16,297 nucleotides of DNA, taken from NCBI GenBank assembly GCA_051960215.1, contig JBQCEN010000323.1, positions 1 to 16,297 on the forward strand, in the 5' to 3' direction. Shown one piece after another: positions 1-7,299 of this stretch. The translations under genes were made by a program, and so were the position numbers. The stretch is from Pararhizobium_B sp051960215 (GTDB lineage Bacteria; Pseudomonadota; Alphaproteobacteria; Rhizobiales; Rhizobiaceae). The stretch's first letter is position 1; each line of letters opens with the position of its first letter. The notes under the pieces are model-generated. The model was not told the DNA's origin. It did not search any database and saw only the letters and a list, made by a program, of their open reading frames with translations.

Positions 1-927
1 GCCTACGCCGAGGGGGTGAGGGCCGGGGTCCGGGAGCTCGGCCCGGCCCTCCTCGGCCTGGACCCCCGCGACCTCGCCGTCCTCAACGCGCACATGGACC
101 GGGCGCTCAAGGGCCACCCCTACGTCAAGTCGGCGATCGACATGGCGTGCTGGGACATCCTCGGCCAGGCGGCGGGGCTGCCGGTCTGCACGCTGCTCGG
201 CGGGCGGTTCGGCGACGACTTCGCCCTCTACCGCGCGATCTCGCAGGAGAGCCCGGCCGGCATGGCGGCCAAGGTCGCGGGCTATCGGGCCGAGGGCTAC
301 CGCAAGTTCCAGCTCAAGGTCGGCGGCGAGGTGGTGGACGACATCGCCCGCATCCGGGCCGTCGCGGCCGAGCTCGAGCCCGGCGACGTCCTGGTCGCCG
401 ACGCCAACACCGGCTGGACGATGCACGAGGCGGCCCGGGTCTGCGACGCGGTCCGCGACGTCGACGTCACCATCGAGCAGCCCTGCCCGACCTACGAGGA
501 GTGCCTGTCGGTGCGCCGCCGCACCGCACGGCCCTTCGTGCTCGACGAGGTGATCACCGGCACCGACATGCTCGTCCGTGCGCTCGCCGACGACGCCATG
601 GACGTCATCAACCTCAAGATCTCCAAGGTGGGCGGCCTCACAAAGGCGCGGCTGATGCGCGACCTCTGCGTGGCGAGCGGCACGCTGATGACGATCGAGG
701 ACACCTGGGGCGGCGACATCGTGACGGCGGCGATCGCCCATCTGGCGCTCTCGACGCCGGAGGAATTCTGCTTCTCCGCGACCGACTTCAACAGCTACGG
801 CACGCGGTCGATCGCAAAGCATGCCCCGCAGCGCGTCGACGGTTTCATGAACGCGCCGGACAGGCCGGGCCTCGGCGTCGAGCCGATGCTCGAAAGCTTC
901 GGCGATCCCGTCGTCGCCATCGCGTGA
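1..927 (+). CDS. cis-3-hydroxy-L-proline dehydratase, enolase superfamily (5' truncated)
   Basis: Member of the muconate-lactonizing-enzyme subgroup of the enolase superfamily. The frame is open from base 1, so the N-terminal capping domain starts outside the window; about 308 residues are present, and roughly 60 seem to be missing. Counting from the GTG at 16, the barrel carries the expected residues: QLK with K101 on strand 2, metal ligands D129 (DAN), E154 (IEQP) and D177 (LDE), and K201 in NLKISKVGG. The first Lys of the usual KxK motif is Gln99. The specific activity is inferred from context: only 7 nt separate it from a proline-racemase-family dehydratase, the neighbourhood of the characterised Labrenzia c3LHyp dehydratase, which converts cis-3-hydroxy-L-proline to delta1-pyrroline-2-carboxylate. 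A related hydroxyproline-betaine epimerase or another MLE-type racemase is the alternative. The 5' half is markedly richer in GC than the 3' half. Confidence 0.8.
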   Translation, partial: AYAEGVRAGVRELGPALLGLDPRDLAVLNAHMDRALKGHPYVKSAIDMACWDILGQAAGLPVCTLLGGRFGDDFALYRAISQESPAGMAAKVAGYRAEGYRKFQLKVGGEVVDDIARIRAVAAELEPGDVLVADANTGWTMHEAARVCDAVRDVDVTIEQPCPTYEECLSVRRRTARPFVLDEVITGTDMLVRALADDAMDVINLKISKVGGLTKARLMRDLCVASGTLMTIEDTWGGDIVTAAIAHLALSTPEEFCFSATDFNSYGTRSIAKHAPQRVDGFMNAPDRPGLGVEPMLESFGDPVVAIA

Positions 928-934
928 GGCCGCC

Positions 935-1966
935 ATGCGCAGTACGAAAGCGATCCAGATCGTTGGGTGCCATGCCGAGGGCGAAGTCGGCGACGTGATC
1001 GTCGGCGGGGTCGCGCCGCCGCCGGGCGACACGGTCTGGGAGCAGTCGCGATTCATCGCGCGGGACGAGACGCTCCGGCGTTTCGTGCTCCACGAGCCGC
1101 GCGGCGGCGTCTTCCGCCACGTCAACCTGCTCGTGCCGCCGAAGGACCCGCGCGCCGACATGGGCTTCATCATCATGGAGCCGGAAGACACGCCGCCGAT
1201 GTCCGGCTCGAACTCCATATGCGTGGCGACCGTGCTCCTTGACACGGGCATCCTCCCGATGAGCGAGCCGGAGACGAAGCTCGTTCTGGAAGCGCCGGGC
1301 GGCCTGGTGGAGGTCACGGCGCAGTGCCGCAACGGCAAGGCCAGGCGCATCACCGTGCGCAACGTCCCGAGCTTTGCCGAGCGGCTCGGCGCGGTCATCG
1401 AGGTCGAGGGGCTCGGCACGCTGACCATCGACACCGCCTTCGGCGGCGACAGCTTCGTCATCGCCGACGCCGCGGCGCTCGGATTCAACCTGACGCCCGA
1501 TGAAGCGCGCGACATCGCCGCAGCCGGCGTGAAGATCACCCGCGCGACGAACGAGCAGCTCGGCTTCGCCCACGCGGCCGGCCTCGACTGGGACCATATC
1601 TCGTTCTGCCAGATCGCCGGGCCGCTGACGCGCGAGGACGGCGGCTGGACGGGCGCCAACGCCGTCGTCATCCAGCCCGGCAAGATCGACCGGTCGCCGA
1701 CCGGCACCGGTTGCTCGGCGCGCATGGCGGTGCTCCATGCAAAGGGCGAGATGGCGGTCGGCGAGCGCTACCGCGCCCGTTCGATCATCGGCTCCGAGTT
1801 CCATTGCCGCATCGCCGAGACGACGACGCTGGGCGGCCGGCCGGCGATCATCCCGGAAATCTCCGGCCGGGCCTGGGTCACCGGCACGCGCATCGAGATG
1901 CTGGACCCGGACGATCCCTGGCCGCAAGGCTACCGCCTGACGGACACCTGGCCGAAGAAGCTCTGA
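935..1966 (+). CDS. trans-3-hydroxy-L-proline dehydratase (proline racemase family)
   Basis: A 343-residue proline-racemase-fold protein. Proline racemases and 4-hydroxyproline epimerases use two catalytic Cys, or Ser and Cys. Here the first position is Ser90 (MSGSNS, usually MCGH) and the second is Thr256 (DRSPTGTG, usually SPCGTG). Loss of the second thiol is the signature of the dehydratases, which abstract the alpha proton and eliminate the 3-hydroxyl to give delta1-pyrroline-2-carboxylate, later reduced to L-proline. Cys260 lies four residues after Thr256 but is not the catalytic position. The ATG at 935 has GAGG five bases upstream and follows the preceding stop by 7 nt, so the two genes are almost certainly co-transcribed, giving dehydratases for both the cis and trans isomers. 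No 4-hydroxyproline epimerase or pyrroline-2-carboxylate reductase is visible in the window. The call as dehydratase rather than epimerase rests on Ser/Thr plus the neighbour. Confidence 0.85.
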   Translation: MRSTKAIQIVGCHAEGEVGDVIVGGVAPPPGDTVWEQSRFIARDETLRRFVLHEPRGGVFRHVNLLVPPKDPRADMGFIIMEPEDTPPMSGSNSICVATVLLDTGILPMSEPETKLVLEAPGGLVEVTAQCRNGKARRITVRNVPSFAERLGAVIEVEGLGTLTIDTAFGGDSFVIADAAALGFNLTPDEARDIAAAGVKITRATNEQLGFAHAAGLDWDHISFCQIAGPLTREDGGWTGANAVVIQPGKIDRSPTGTGCSARMAVLHAKGEMAVGERYRARSIIGSEFHCRIAETTTLGGRPAIIPEISGRAWVTGTRIEMLDPDDPWPQGYRLTDTWPKKL

Positions 1967-2137
1967 GGAGCGCAATCCGTCCCCGGCCGTCATAACGACC
2001 GCATCTTTCGACGTCGCACCCGCCCGCTTCGGCCGCAAGGAACCCGCAGCCTCGGATCAACCTTAGGAAAGGGTGGCCGCGATGCGCGTCGGGCGCTACC
2101 TTCTCAACCGATTGAAGCCGGACAACTGGAGCACGCC

Positions 2138-4153
2138 ATGAACACCCATGCCCCGATCAAGCCGCAGTCGGCGCTCGCCAACTGCATCCGGGCGCTGTCC
2201 TTCGACGCCGTCGAGAAGGCCAATTCGGGCCATCCCGGCGCGCCGATGGGCATGGCCGACGCTGCGACCGTGCTCTACGAGAAGCACCTGAAGTTCGACG
2301 CCTCGACGCCCGGCTGGTTCGATCGGGACCGCGTGGTGCTCTCGAACGGCCACGCCTCGATGATGCTCTACAGCCTGCTCTATCTCACCGGCTATCCGGA
2401 GATGACGATCGAAGAGATCGAGAACTTCCGCCAATACGGTTCGAAGACCGCCGGCCATCCGGAATATGGCGACGCGCCGGGGATCGAGACGACGACCGGG
2501 CCGCTCGGCCAGGGCATCGGCGCGGCCGTCGGCATGGCGATCGCCGAGCGGCTGCTCCGCGAGCAGTACGGCAAGGATATCGTCGACCACTACACCTTCG
2601 TCTTCTGCGGCGACGGCTGCCTGATGGAGGGCGTCGGCCAGGAGGCGACGTCGCTCGCCGGCCACCTCAAGCTCTCCAAGCTGATCCTGCTCTACGACGA
2701 CAACTCGATCTCGATCGACGGCCCGACCTCCATCGCCTTCACCGACGACATCCCGAAGAAGTTCGAAGCGCTCGGCTGGCGGGTGATCAAGACCGACGGC
2801 AACGATGCGCAGGCCGTCGACAAGGCGCTGACGGAGGCGAAGAAGGACGTCGGCAAGCCGACGATGATCGACATGAAGACGATCATCGGCTACGGCGCGC
2901 CCGACAAGCAGGGGACGGAGGAGTCCCACGGCTCGCCGCTCGGCAAGGAAGAGATCGAGAAGACGCGCAAGGCGCTGCACTGGACGTCGCCGCCCTTCGT
3001 CATCCCCGACGAGCTGCTGAACCGCTGGCGCGACATCGGCCGCCGCGGCGTTGGCGAGCGCGAGAAGTGGCAGGAGCGCGTCGGGCGCCTCTCGGAGGAC
3101 GTCCGCAAGGAATTCGAGCGGCGCACCCGCGGTGACCTGCCGGAGGGCTTCGACAGGATCGTCAACGAGGCGAAGGCGAAGATGATCGCCGAGCCGAAGG
3201 ATGTCGCGACCCGCAAGGGCAGCCAGATGGCGCTTGAGACGCTCTGCAAGGCCCTTCCGGAGATGGTTGGCGGCTCGGCCGACCTGTCGGGCAGCACGAG
3301 CACGCAGCCGAAGGTGCTGAGCGAGTCCTACACGCCCGAGAAGCCCGCCCGCTACATCCACTACGGCGTGCGCGAGTTCGCGATGGCGGCTGCGATCAAC
3401 GGCATGGCCTCGCATTCGGGCGTCATCCCGTATGGCGGCACCTACCTCACCTTCTCCGACTACTGCCGCAACGCGATCCGCCTCTCGGCGATCATGGGCC
3501 TGCGCTCGATCTTCGTCATGACCCACGATTCGATCGGCCTCGGCGAGGACGGTCCGACCCACCAGCCGATCGAACAGCTCGCCTCGCTGCGCGCCATGCC
3601 GGACATCAACGTCTTCCGCCCCTGCGATTCCGTCGAGACCCTCGAATGTTGGGCGCTGGCGCTGAAGTCGGCCAAGCGGCCCTCGCTCTTCGCGCTCTCC
3701 CGCCAGGACACGCCGCAGATCCGCAAGGAGCACACGGACGAGAACCTCTGCGCGCGCGGCGCCTATGTGATCCGCTCCTTCGGCGGCGAGCGCGACGTCA
3801 CCTTCCTTTCGACCGGAACGGAGGTGGCGATCGCGATCGAGGCCGCCGAACGGCTCTCGCGGGAAGGCTTCGGCGTCGCCGTCGTGTCGATGCCGTCGTG
3901 GGACATCTTCGAATCGCAGACCCGGGCCTATCGCCAGGAGGTCCTCGGCTCTGCGCCGCGGCTTGCGATCGAGGCGGCCGGCAAGTTCGGCTGGACGCGC
4001 TACGTCGACAGCGAGGACGACGTCGTCGGCCTCGTCGGCTTCGGGAAGTCGGCGCCGGCGAAGGTGCTCTACCAGAAGTTCGGAATCACCGCCGACGCGC
4101 TTCTCGAAAAGGCGCGCGCAAAGCTGATGACGGGCTCGGCGGCCCGGGCGTAG
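2138..4153 (+). CDS. tkt: transketolase
   Basis: A 671-residue, full-length thiamine-diphosphate enzyme of the non-oxidative pentose phosphate and Calvin pathways. It moves two-carbon ketol units between sugar phosphates in the cytoplasm. Visible motifs: SGHPGAP with His32, the TPP/metal motif starting GDG (158-160) and reaching the metal-ligand Asn189 in DDNS, the pyrimidine-domain YGVREFAM with catalytic Glu413, and DGPTHQP with His475. The C-terminal domain follows. GGAG precedes the ATG by 7 nt. The 171-nt leader (1967-2137) has no clear promoter and separates the gene from the hydroxyproline pair. In many rhizobia tkt leads a gap-pgk operon; here the next gene is a convergent DeoR regulator, so this may be a second or stand-alone copy. 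Confidence 0.96.
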   Translation: MNTHAPIKPQSALANCIRALSFDAVEKANSGHPGAPMGMADAATVLYEKHLKFDASTPGWFDRDRVVLSNGHASMMLYSLLYLTGYPEMTIEEIENFRQYGSKTAGHPEYGDAPGIETTTGPLGQGIGAAVGMAIAERLLREQYGKDIVDHYTFVFCGDGCLMEGVGQEATSLAGHLKLSKLILLYDDNSISIDGPTSIAFTDDIPKKFEALGWRVIKTDGNDAQAVDKALTEAKKDVGKPTMIDMKTIIGYGAPDKQGTEESHGSPLGKEEIEKTRKALHWTSPPFVIPDELLNRWRDIGRRGVGEREKWQERVGRLSEDVRKEFERRTRGDLPEGFDRIVNEAKAKMIAEPKDVATRKGSQMALETLCKALPEMVGGSADLSGSTSTQPKVLSESYTPEKPARYIHYGVREFAMAAAINGMASHSGVIPYGGTYLTFSDYCRNAIRLSAIMGLRSIFVMTHDSIGLGEDGPTHQPIEQLASLRAMPDINVFRPCDSVETLECWALALKSAKRPSLFALSRQDTPQIRKEHTDENLCARGAYVIRSFGGERDVTFLSTGTEVAIAIEAAERLSREGFGVAVVSMPSWDIFESQTRAYRQEVLGSAPRLAIEAAGKFGWTRYVDSEDDVVGLVGFGKSAPAKVLYQKFGITADALLEKARAKLMTGSAARA

Positions 4154-4159
4154 GTCGCG

Positions 4160-4177
4160 TCCCGGGGCGCCGCGGGA
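4160..4177. terminator. possible bidirectional hairpin between tkt and the DeoR gene
   Basis: The 24-nt gap between the two convergent stop codons contains TCCCG...CGGGA, a 5-bp stem with two further G-C pairs inside after one mismatch. There is no T-tract on either side, so it is at best a weak or Rho-assisted terminator. It directly abuts the regulator's stop codon. Confidence 0.3.
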
Positions 4178-4966
4178 TCAGGCGGCGCCGCGCCGGATCT
4201 CGCCGTCGTCCGTCTCGATCAGCCGGACCTCCGACTGGGCCAGTATCTCCTGGACTTCCGGCAGCGGGCAGCGGTCGGTGATGAAGGTGTTGATCTGCGA
4301 GAGATGGCCGATCCTGACCGGTGCGGTGCGCTCGAACTTCGTGGAGTCGGAGACGAGGATGACGTGGCGGGCGTTGGCGATGATCGCCTGCGCCACCTTC
4401 ACCTCGCGGAAGTCGAAGTCGAGCAGCGCGCCGTCACTGTCGATCGCGGAGACGCCGATCACGGCGTAGTCGACCTTGAACTGGCGGATGAAATCGACCG
4501 CGGCCTCGCCGACGATGCCGCCGTCCGAACCACGCACCACGCCGCCGGCGATCACCACCTCGATCATCGGGTGGATACGGAGCCGGTTCGCGACGTTGAT
4601 GTTGTTGGTGATGACCATCAGGCCCTTGTGGTCGAGCAGCGCGTCGCCGACGGCCTCGGTCGTCGTGCCGATGTTGATGAAGAGCGAGGCGTTGTCGGGA
4701 ATGAGGGCGGCGGCGGCGCGGCCGATCGCCTGCTTTTCGGCGGCGGCGATCTGCCGGCGCGCCTGGTATTCGACGTTCTCGTTGCCGCTCGGGAACAGCG
4801 CGCCGCCATGGATGCGGGTGAGCTGGCGCATGTCGCAGAGGTCGTTCAGGTCCTTGCGGATCGTCTGCGGCGTGACCCCGAAGCGGATCGCCAGGTCGTC
4901 CACGAGGACGCGCCCGTGCTCGCGCGCCAGGTCCACGATCTCCGACTGGCGGGTGGAGAGATACAT
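4178..4966 (-). CDS. DeoR/GlpR-family transcriptional regulator
   Basis: Cytoplasmic repressor of the DeoR family, 262 residues from the ATG at 4966; an in-frame GTG at 4969 is also possible and slightly better spaced from the AGGGG Shine-Dalgarno. The N-terminal winged helix-turn-helix lies at about residues 5-57, with the family signature VTPQTIRKDL (31-40) and the R-I-H-G-G-A wing. The C-terminal sugar-phosphate sensor domain (about 78-235) has INIGTTTEA, TNNINVA and the GVSAIDSDG stretch typical of GlpR-like proteins, which respond to a phosphorylated sugar or glycerol-3-phosphate. No glp or sugar operon adjoins it. The tail-to-tail transketolase makes a sugar-phosphate ligand plausible, but that is inference. 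GAAACGAAA, a repeat of the type many DeoR proteins bind, sits just upstream of its Shine-Dalgarno at 4980-4988. Confidence 0.9.
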   Translation of the reverse strand: MYLSTRQSEIVDLAREHGRVLVDDLAIRFGVTPQTIRKDLNDLCDMRQLTRIHGGALFPSGNENVEYQARRQIAAAEKQAIGRAAAALIPDNASLFINIGTTTEAVGDALLDHKGLMVITNNINVANRLRIHPMIEVVIAGGVVRGSDGGIVGEAAVDFIRQFKVDYAVIGVSAIDSDGALLDFDFREVKVAQAIIANARHVILVSDSTKFERTAPVRIGHLSQINTFITDRCPLPEVQEILAQSEVRLIETDDGEIRRGAA

Positions 4967-4979
4967 CACCTTCGTCCCC

Positions 4980-4988
4980 TTTCGTTTC
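4980..4988. promoter_or_regulatory. possible DeoR-type operator (TTTCGTTTC)
   Basis: TTTCGTTTC on the plus strand, GAAACGAAA on the minus strand, lies 14 nt upstream of the DeoR ATG and touches its Shine-Dalgarno. Direct repeats of TTTC/GAAA are common targets of DeoR-family proteins, so this could be an autoregulatory site. A single short motif of this kind can occur by chance. Confidence 0.25.
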
Positions 4989-5080
4989 GCGCGATCTTAT
5001 CGGATTCCGAACCGGAAACAACGAAGCCGCAGGGCGGAGGATGCGACGCTTTCGCCGCAGGGCGAGAGCCCCTCATATTC

Positions 5081-5109
5081 TTGACAAAGACAGTCCGGTT
5101 TGCATTTAT
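5081..5109 (+). promoter_or_regulatory. predicted sigma-70-type promoter of bfd-bfr
   Basis: A perfect -35 hexamer TTGACA (5081-5086) is followed after 17 bp by ATTTAT (5104-5109), a three-of-six match to the -10 consensus. It lies 68 bp upstream of the bfd start and in the only gap before the iron-storage genes. The stretch around the -35 box is also AT-rich compared with its surroundings. A TGA-N9-TCC arrangement overlapping the -35 resembles a half-degenerate Rrf2-type iron-responsive site, but this is too weak to call. Confidence 0.45.
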
Positions 5110-5176
5110 CGGAGGAGCACGATGGTCCTCGGGCGCCGCCGCCGTTGGAACGATGAAGGATCGAGCGAAGCGAACG

Positions 5177-5488
5177 ATGATCGTTTGTCACTGCAACCTG
5201 ATTTCGCAGCAAGAGATCGAGGAGACGATCGTGCGCCTTCTCGACGAGGACCGCTGGCAGTTGATCGTGCCGGCGAAGGTCTATCATGCGATGGCCAAGC
5301 GCGGCCGCTGCTGCGGATGCTTCCCCGGCGTCGTCGACACGATCATCCGGGTGAGCGAGGAATACCACGCGCGCTCCGACTCCTCGCAAGCCGAGGTCGT
5401 TGACTTCATGGCCCGTCTCAGGGAGTTTCACGCAAAGCAAGGGAGACGCGTGCATGAAGGGCGAAGCAAAGATCATCGAGCGGCTTAA
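5177..5488 (+). CDS. bfd: bacterioferritin-associated ferredoxin-like [2Fe-2S] protein
   Basis: A 103-residue protein beginning MIVCHCN, the classic Bfd start. Four Cys ligands for a [2Fe-2S] cluster are present as C4-x-C6 and C45-x2-C48 (within CCGC, which adds a fifth Cys, C46). Bfd binds bacterioferritin and passes electrons to its haem to release stored iron. The spacing between the two Cys pairs is longer than in the E. coli protein (38 versus 31 residues), and a C-terminal tail of about 40 residues makes it longer than the usual 64. I chose the ATG at 5177 from the conserved N-terminus; an in-frame ATG at 5153 would add eight residues. The Shine-Dalgarno before 5177 is weak, whereas a strong GGAGGAG upstream points to a different frame. 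The 3' end overlaps bfr by 35 nt. Confidence 0.85.
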   Translation: MIVCHCNLISQQEIEETIVRLLDEDRWQLIVPAKVYHAMAKRGRCCGCFPGVVDTIIRVSEEYHARSDSSQAEVVDFMARLREFHAKQGRRVHEGRSKDHRAA

Positions 5489-5939
5489 CGAGGCGCTCTT
5501 CCTCGAACTCGGTGCCGTCAACCAGTACTGGCTGCATTACCGCCTGCTGGAGGACTGGGGCTATACGCGCCTCGCGAAGAAGGAGCGCGCCGAGTCGATC
5601 GAGGAGATGCATCACGCCGACAAGATCACCGCCCGCATCATCTTCCTCGAAGGCCATCCGAACCTGCAGACGGTCGCTCCGTTGCGAATCGGGCAGAACC
5701 TCCGCGAGGTGCTGCAGTCCGACCTCGCCGGCGAGTACGAGGCGGTGAAGTCCTATTCCGAATCCCGCAAGATCTGCAACGAGCTCGGCGACTACGTCAC
5801 GCAGAAGCTCTTCGAGGAACTGCTTTCCGACGAGGAGGGCCACGTCGACTTCCTCGAGACGCAGATCGCCCTCCTCGATAAGATCGGCGAGGAGCGCTAC
5901 GGCCAGCTCAACGCCGATCCGGCCAACGAGGCCGATTGA
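5454..5939 (+). CDS. bfr: bacterioferritin
   Basis: A 161-residue haem-containing ferritin that assembles into a 24-subunit iron-storage shell with ferroxidase activity. All ferroxidase ligands of the family are in place: Glu18, Glu51, His54, Glu94, Glu127 and His130. Met52, the axial ligand of the shared haem b at the subunit interface, is also present. The length is normal. The start at the ATG in MKGEAKIIERLN is set by family alignment and by GGGAG eight bases upstream. The coding sequence overlaps the end of bfd, so the store and its iron-release partner are translated from one message. The stop codon is embedded in the TTGA that starts the next gene. Confidence 0.97.
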   Translation: MKGEAKIIERLNEALFLELGAVNQYWLHYRLLEDWGYTRLAKKERAESIEEMHHADKITARIIFLEGHPNLQTVAPLRIGQNLREVLQSDLAGEYEAVKSYSESRKICNELGDYVTQKLFEELLSDEEGHVDFLETQIALLDKIGEERYGQLNADPANEAD

Positions 5940-6550
5940 GCCGCGATACGGGCGACGCGGCCGCATCGGTCGTCGGGCTCTACAGGCGCCATGCGGCGGC
6001 CTGGGGCAAAGCCCGCGGAACCCGCCTGAGCGAGCGCGGCTGGCTTGACCGCTTCGCGGCGCTCCTGCCTGCCGGCGGCCGCATCCTGGACATCGGCTGC
6101 GGCACCGGCGAACCAATTGCCCGGCACCTCGCGAGCCGGGGTTTCCGGATCGTCGGCGTGGACAGCGCTCCCGAGATGGTGGCGCTGTTCCGGGCGCACC
6201 TTCCGGCGGCGACGGCCCATGTCGCCGACATGCGGCAACTCGATCTCGGCGACACCTTCGACGGCCTCATCGCCTGGGACAGCTTTTTCCATCTCGCGCC
6301 CGACGACCAGCGCGCGATGATCCCTACCTTCCGAAACCACGCCGCGCCCGGCGCCGCGCTGATGTTCACCAGCGGGCCGGCCCACGGCAAGGCGATCGGA
6401 ACCCTGGAAGGCGAACCGCTCTATCATGCGAGCCTCGACCCGGAGGAATATCGCGCGCTTCTCGGCGGCTGCGGATTCGACGTCGTTCGGCATATCACGG
6501 AGGATCCGGACTGCGGCGGCCATACCGTCTGGCTGGCCCGGCGTCGCTGA
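5936..6550 (+). CDS. class I SAM-dependent methyltransferase
   Basis: A 204-residue Rossmann-fold methyltransferase. Motif I is ILDIGCGTGEP (50-60), motif II is the acidic VGVDSAPEM (73-81) that binds the SAM ribose, and the strand-4 region IAWDSFFHLAPDDQ (112-125) follows. The substrate cannot be told; the fold resembles Methyltransf_25/11 enzymes acting on small molecules or quinones. No in-frame ATG is available near the N-terminus. The TTG at 5936 overlaps the bfr stop as TTGA, an arrangement that usually means translational coupling, so it is probably read with the bacterioferritin. A functional link to iron storage is not established. It ends 5 nt from the stop of the opposing methyltransferase. 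Confidence 0.85.
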   Translation: MSRDTGDAAASVVGLYRRHAAAWGKARGTRLSERGWLDRFAALLPAGGRILDIGCGTGEPIARHLASRGFRIVGVDSAPEMVALFRAHLPAATAHVADMRQLDLGDTFDGLIAWDSFFHLAPDDQRAMIPTFRNHAAPGAALMFTSGPAHGKAIGTLEGEPLYHASLDPEEYRALLGGCGFDVVRHITEDPDCGGHTVWLARRR

Positions 6551-6555
6551 GACCG

Positions 6556-7284
6556 TCAGCGCTCCGCCGCGATCAGCACGAACATCGGCCGGTGCCGCTC
6601 CTCGGCAAGTTCCGGCTGTGCTGCGACCTGCACCTCCGTCGGCCCCCATTCGTCGACATGGACAATCCTGAAGCCCGCTTCGATGAGCAGGTTGAGCGTC
6701 GTCGAGAGCTTCCGGTGGTACTTGACCACGCCCTCGGTGAACCAGTTCGTCTCCCGCCGGCCCTCCATCTGGTAGTGGTCGACCGGCCAGGTCCGGTTGC
6801 CTTCGGCATCGACGATCCAGCCGAGGCGCATCGACGCCATGTTGATCGGTTGCTCTATCGAGAAGACGAAGCGGCCGCCCGGGACAAGCGCCCGATGGAC
6901 CGCCCCGGCGAGCGTACGGAAGTCCGCAACGTAGTGCAGCGCCAGCGAACTGTAAGCGAGGTCGAACGAAGCCTCCGCCAGTTCGAGCGCATCGAGATCG
7001 GCTCTGACATATTCGACGCCCGGATCGGCTGTCTCCGCCTTCGCACGCGCGAGCATCTTCTCGGAGACGTCGAGGCCGAGTACATGCGCTGCCCCCTGCT
7101 GCCGGGCGAAACGGCAGAACCAGCCGAAGCCGCAGCCGAGGTCGACGACGCGCAAGCCCCGCATCTCGGGGAGCAGCGCCCGTAATGACGGCCATTCCGG
7201 CGCGCCATCGAGGCCGTGCACGGAGCGGGCAAGCCCGCTATAGCCCTCGAAGAAGGCCGGATCGTCGTAGATGTTCTGCGCCAT
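6556..7284 (-). CDS. class I SAM-dependent methyltransferase (Methyltransf_11 type)
   Basis: A 242-residue methyltransferase beginning MAQNIYDDPAFFEGYSGL, with SAM-binding motif I VVDLGCGFGWF (46-56), acidic motif LGLDVSEKML (69-78), and the post-II FDLAYSSLALHYV (107-119) with PGGRFVFSIEQP (135-146) at strand 5. It is of the small-molecule type; the substrate is unknown. CAGGAG lies 6 nt before the ATG at 7284. It is not a close paralogue of the convergent methyltransferase by eye, sharing only the fold motifs. Its start lies about 16 nt downstream of a strong terminator belonging to the aminotransferase gene, leaving almost no room for its own promoter. It must either be transcribed by readthrough or use a promoter inside the hairpin region. 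Confidence 0.88.
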   Translation of the reverse strand: MAQNIYDDPAFFEGYSGLARSVHGLDGAPEWPSLRALLPEMRGLRVVDLGCGFGWFCRFARQQGAAHVLGLDVSEKMLARAKAETADPGVEYVRADLDALELAEASFDLAYSSLALHYVADFRTLAGAVHRALVPGGRFVFSIEQPINMASMRLGWIVDAEGNRTWPVDHYQMEGRRETNWFTEGVVKYHRKLSTTLNLLIEAGFRIVHVDEWGPTEVQVAAQPELAEERHRPMFVLIAAER

Positions 7285-7299
7285 GATGCACTCCTGACA

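Noticed and set aside
1975..2012. Imperfect hairpin after the trans-3-hydroxyproline dehydratase gene (GGCCGT-CATA-ACGACC)
   Set aside because: A 6-bp stem with a mismatch and no T-tract; not convincing as a terminator.
845..2038. Long minus-strand open frame (397 codons) opposite the hydroxyproline genes
   Set aside because: High GC keeps the antisense frame open. The translation is Arg/Ala/Asp-rich with no recognisable domain, and the plus strand encodes a clear proline-racemase-family protein.
2096..3733. Minus-strand open frame of 545 codons opposite transketolase
   Set aside because: Antisense shadow; all TPP and catalytic motifs are in the plus-strand transketolase frame.
5082..5096. 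Possible RirA/Irr iron-responsive box upstream of bfd
   Set aside because: TGA-N9-TCC is only a partial match to a TGA-N9-TCA-like pattern, and no ICE-type palindrome is present. The evidence is too weak to list as a site.
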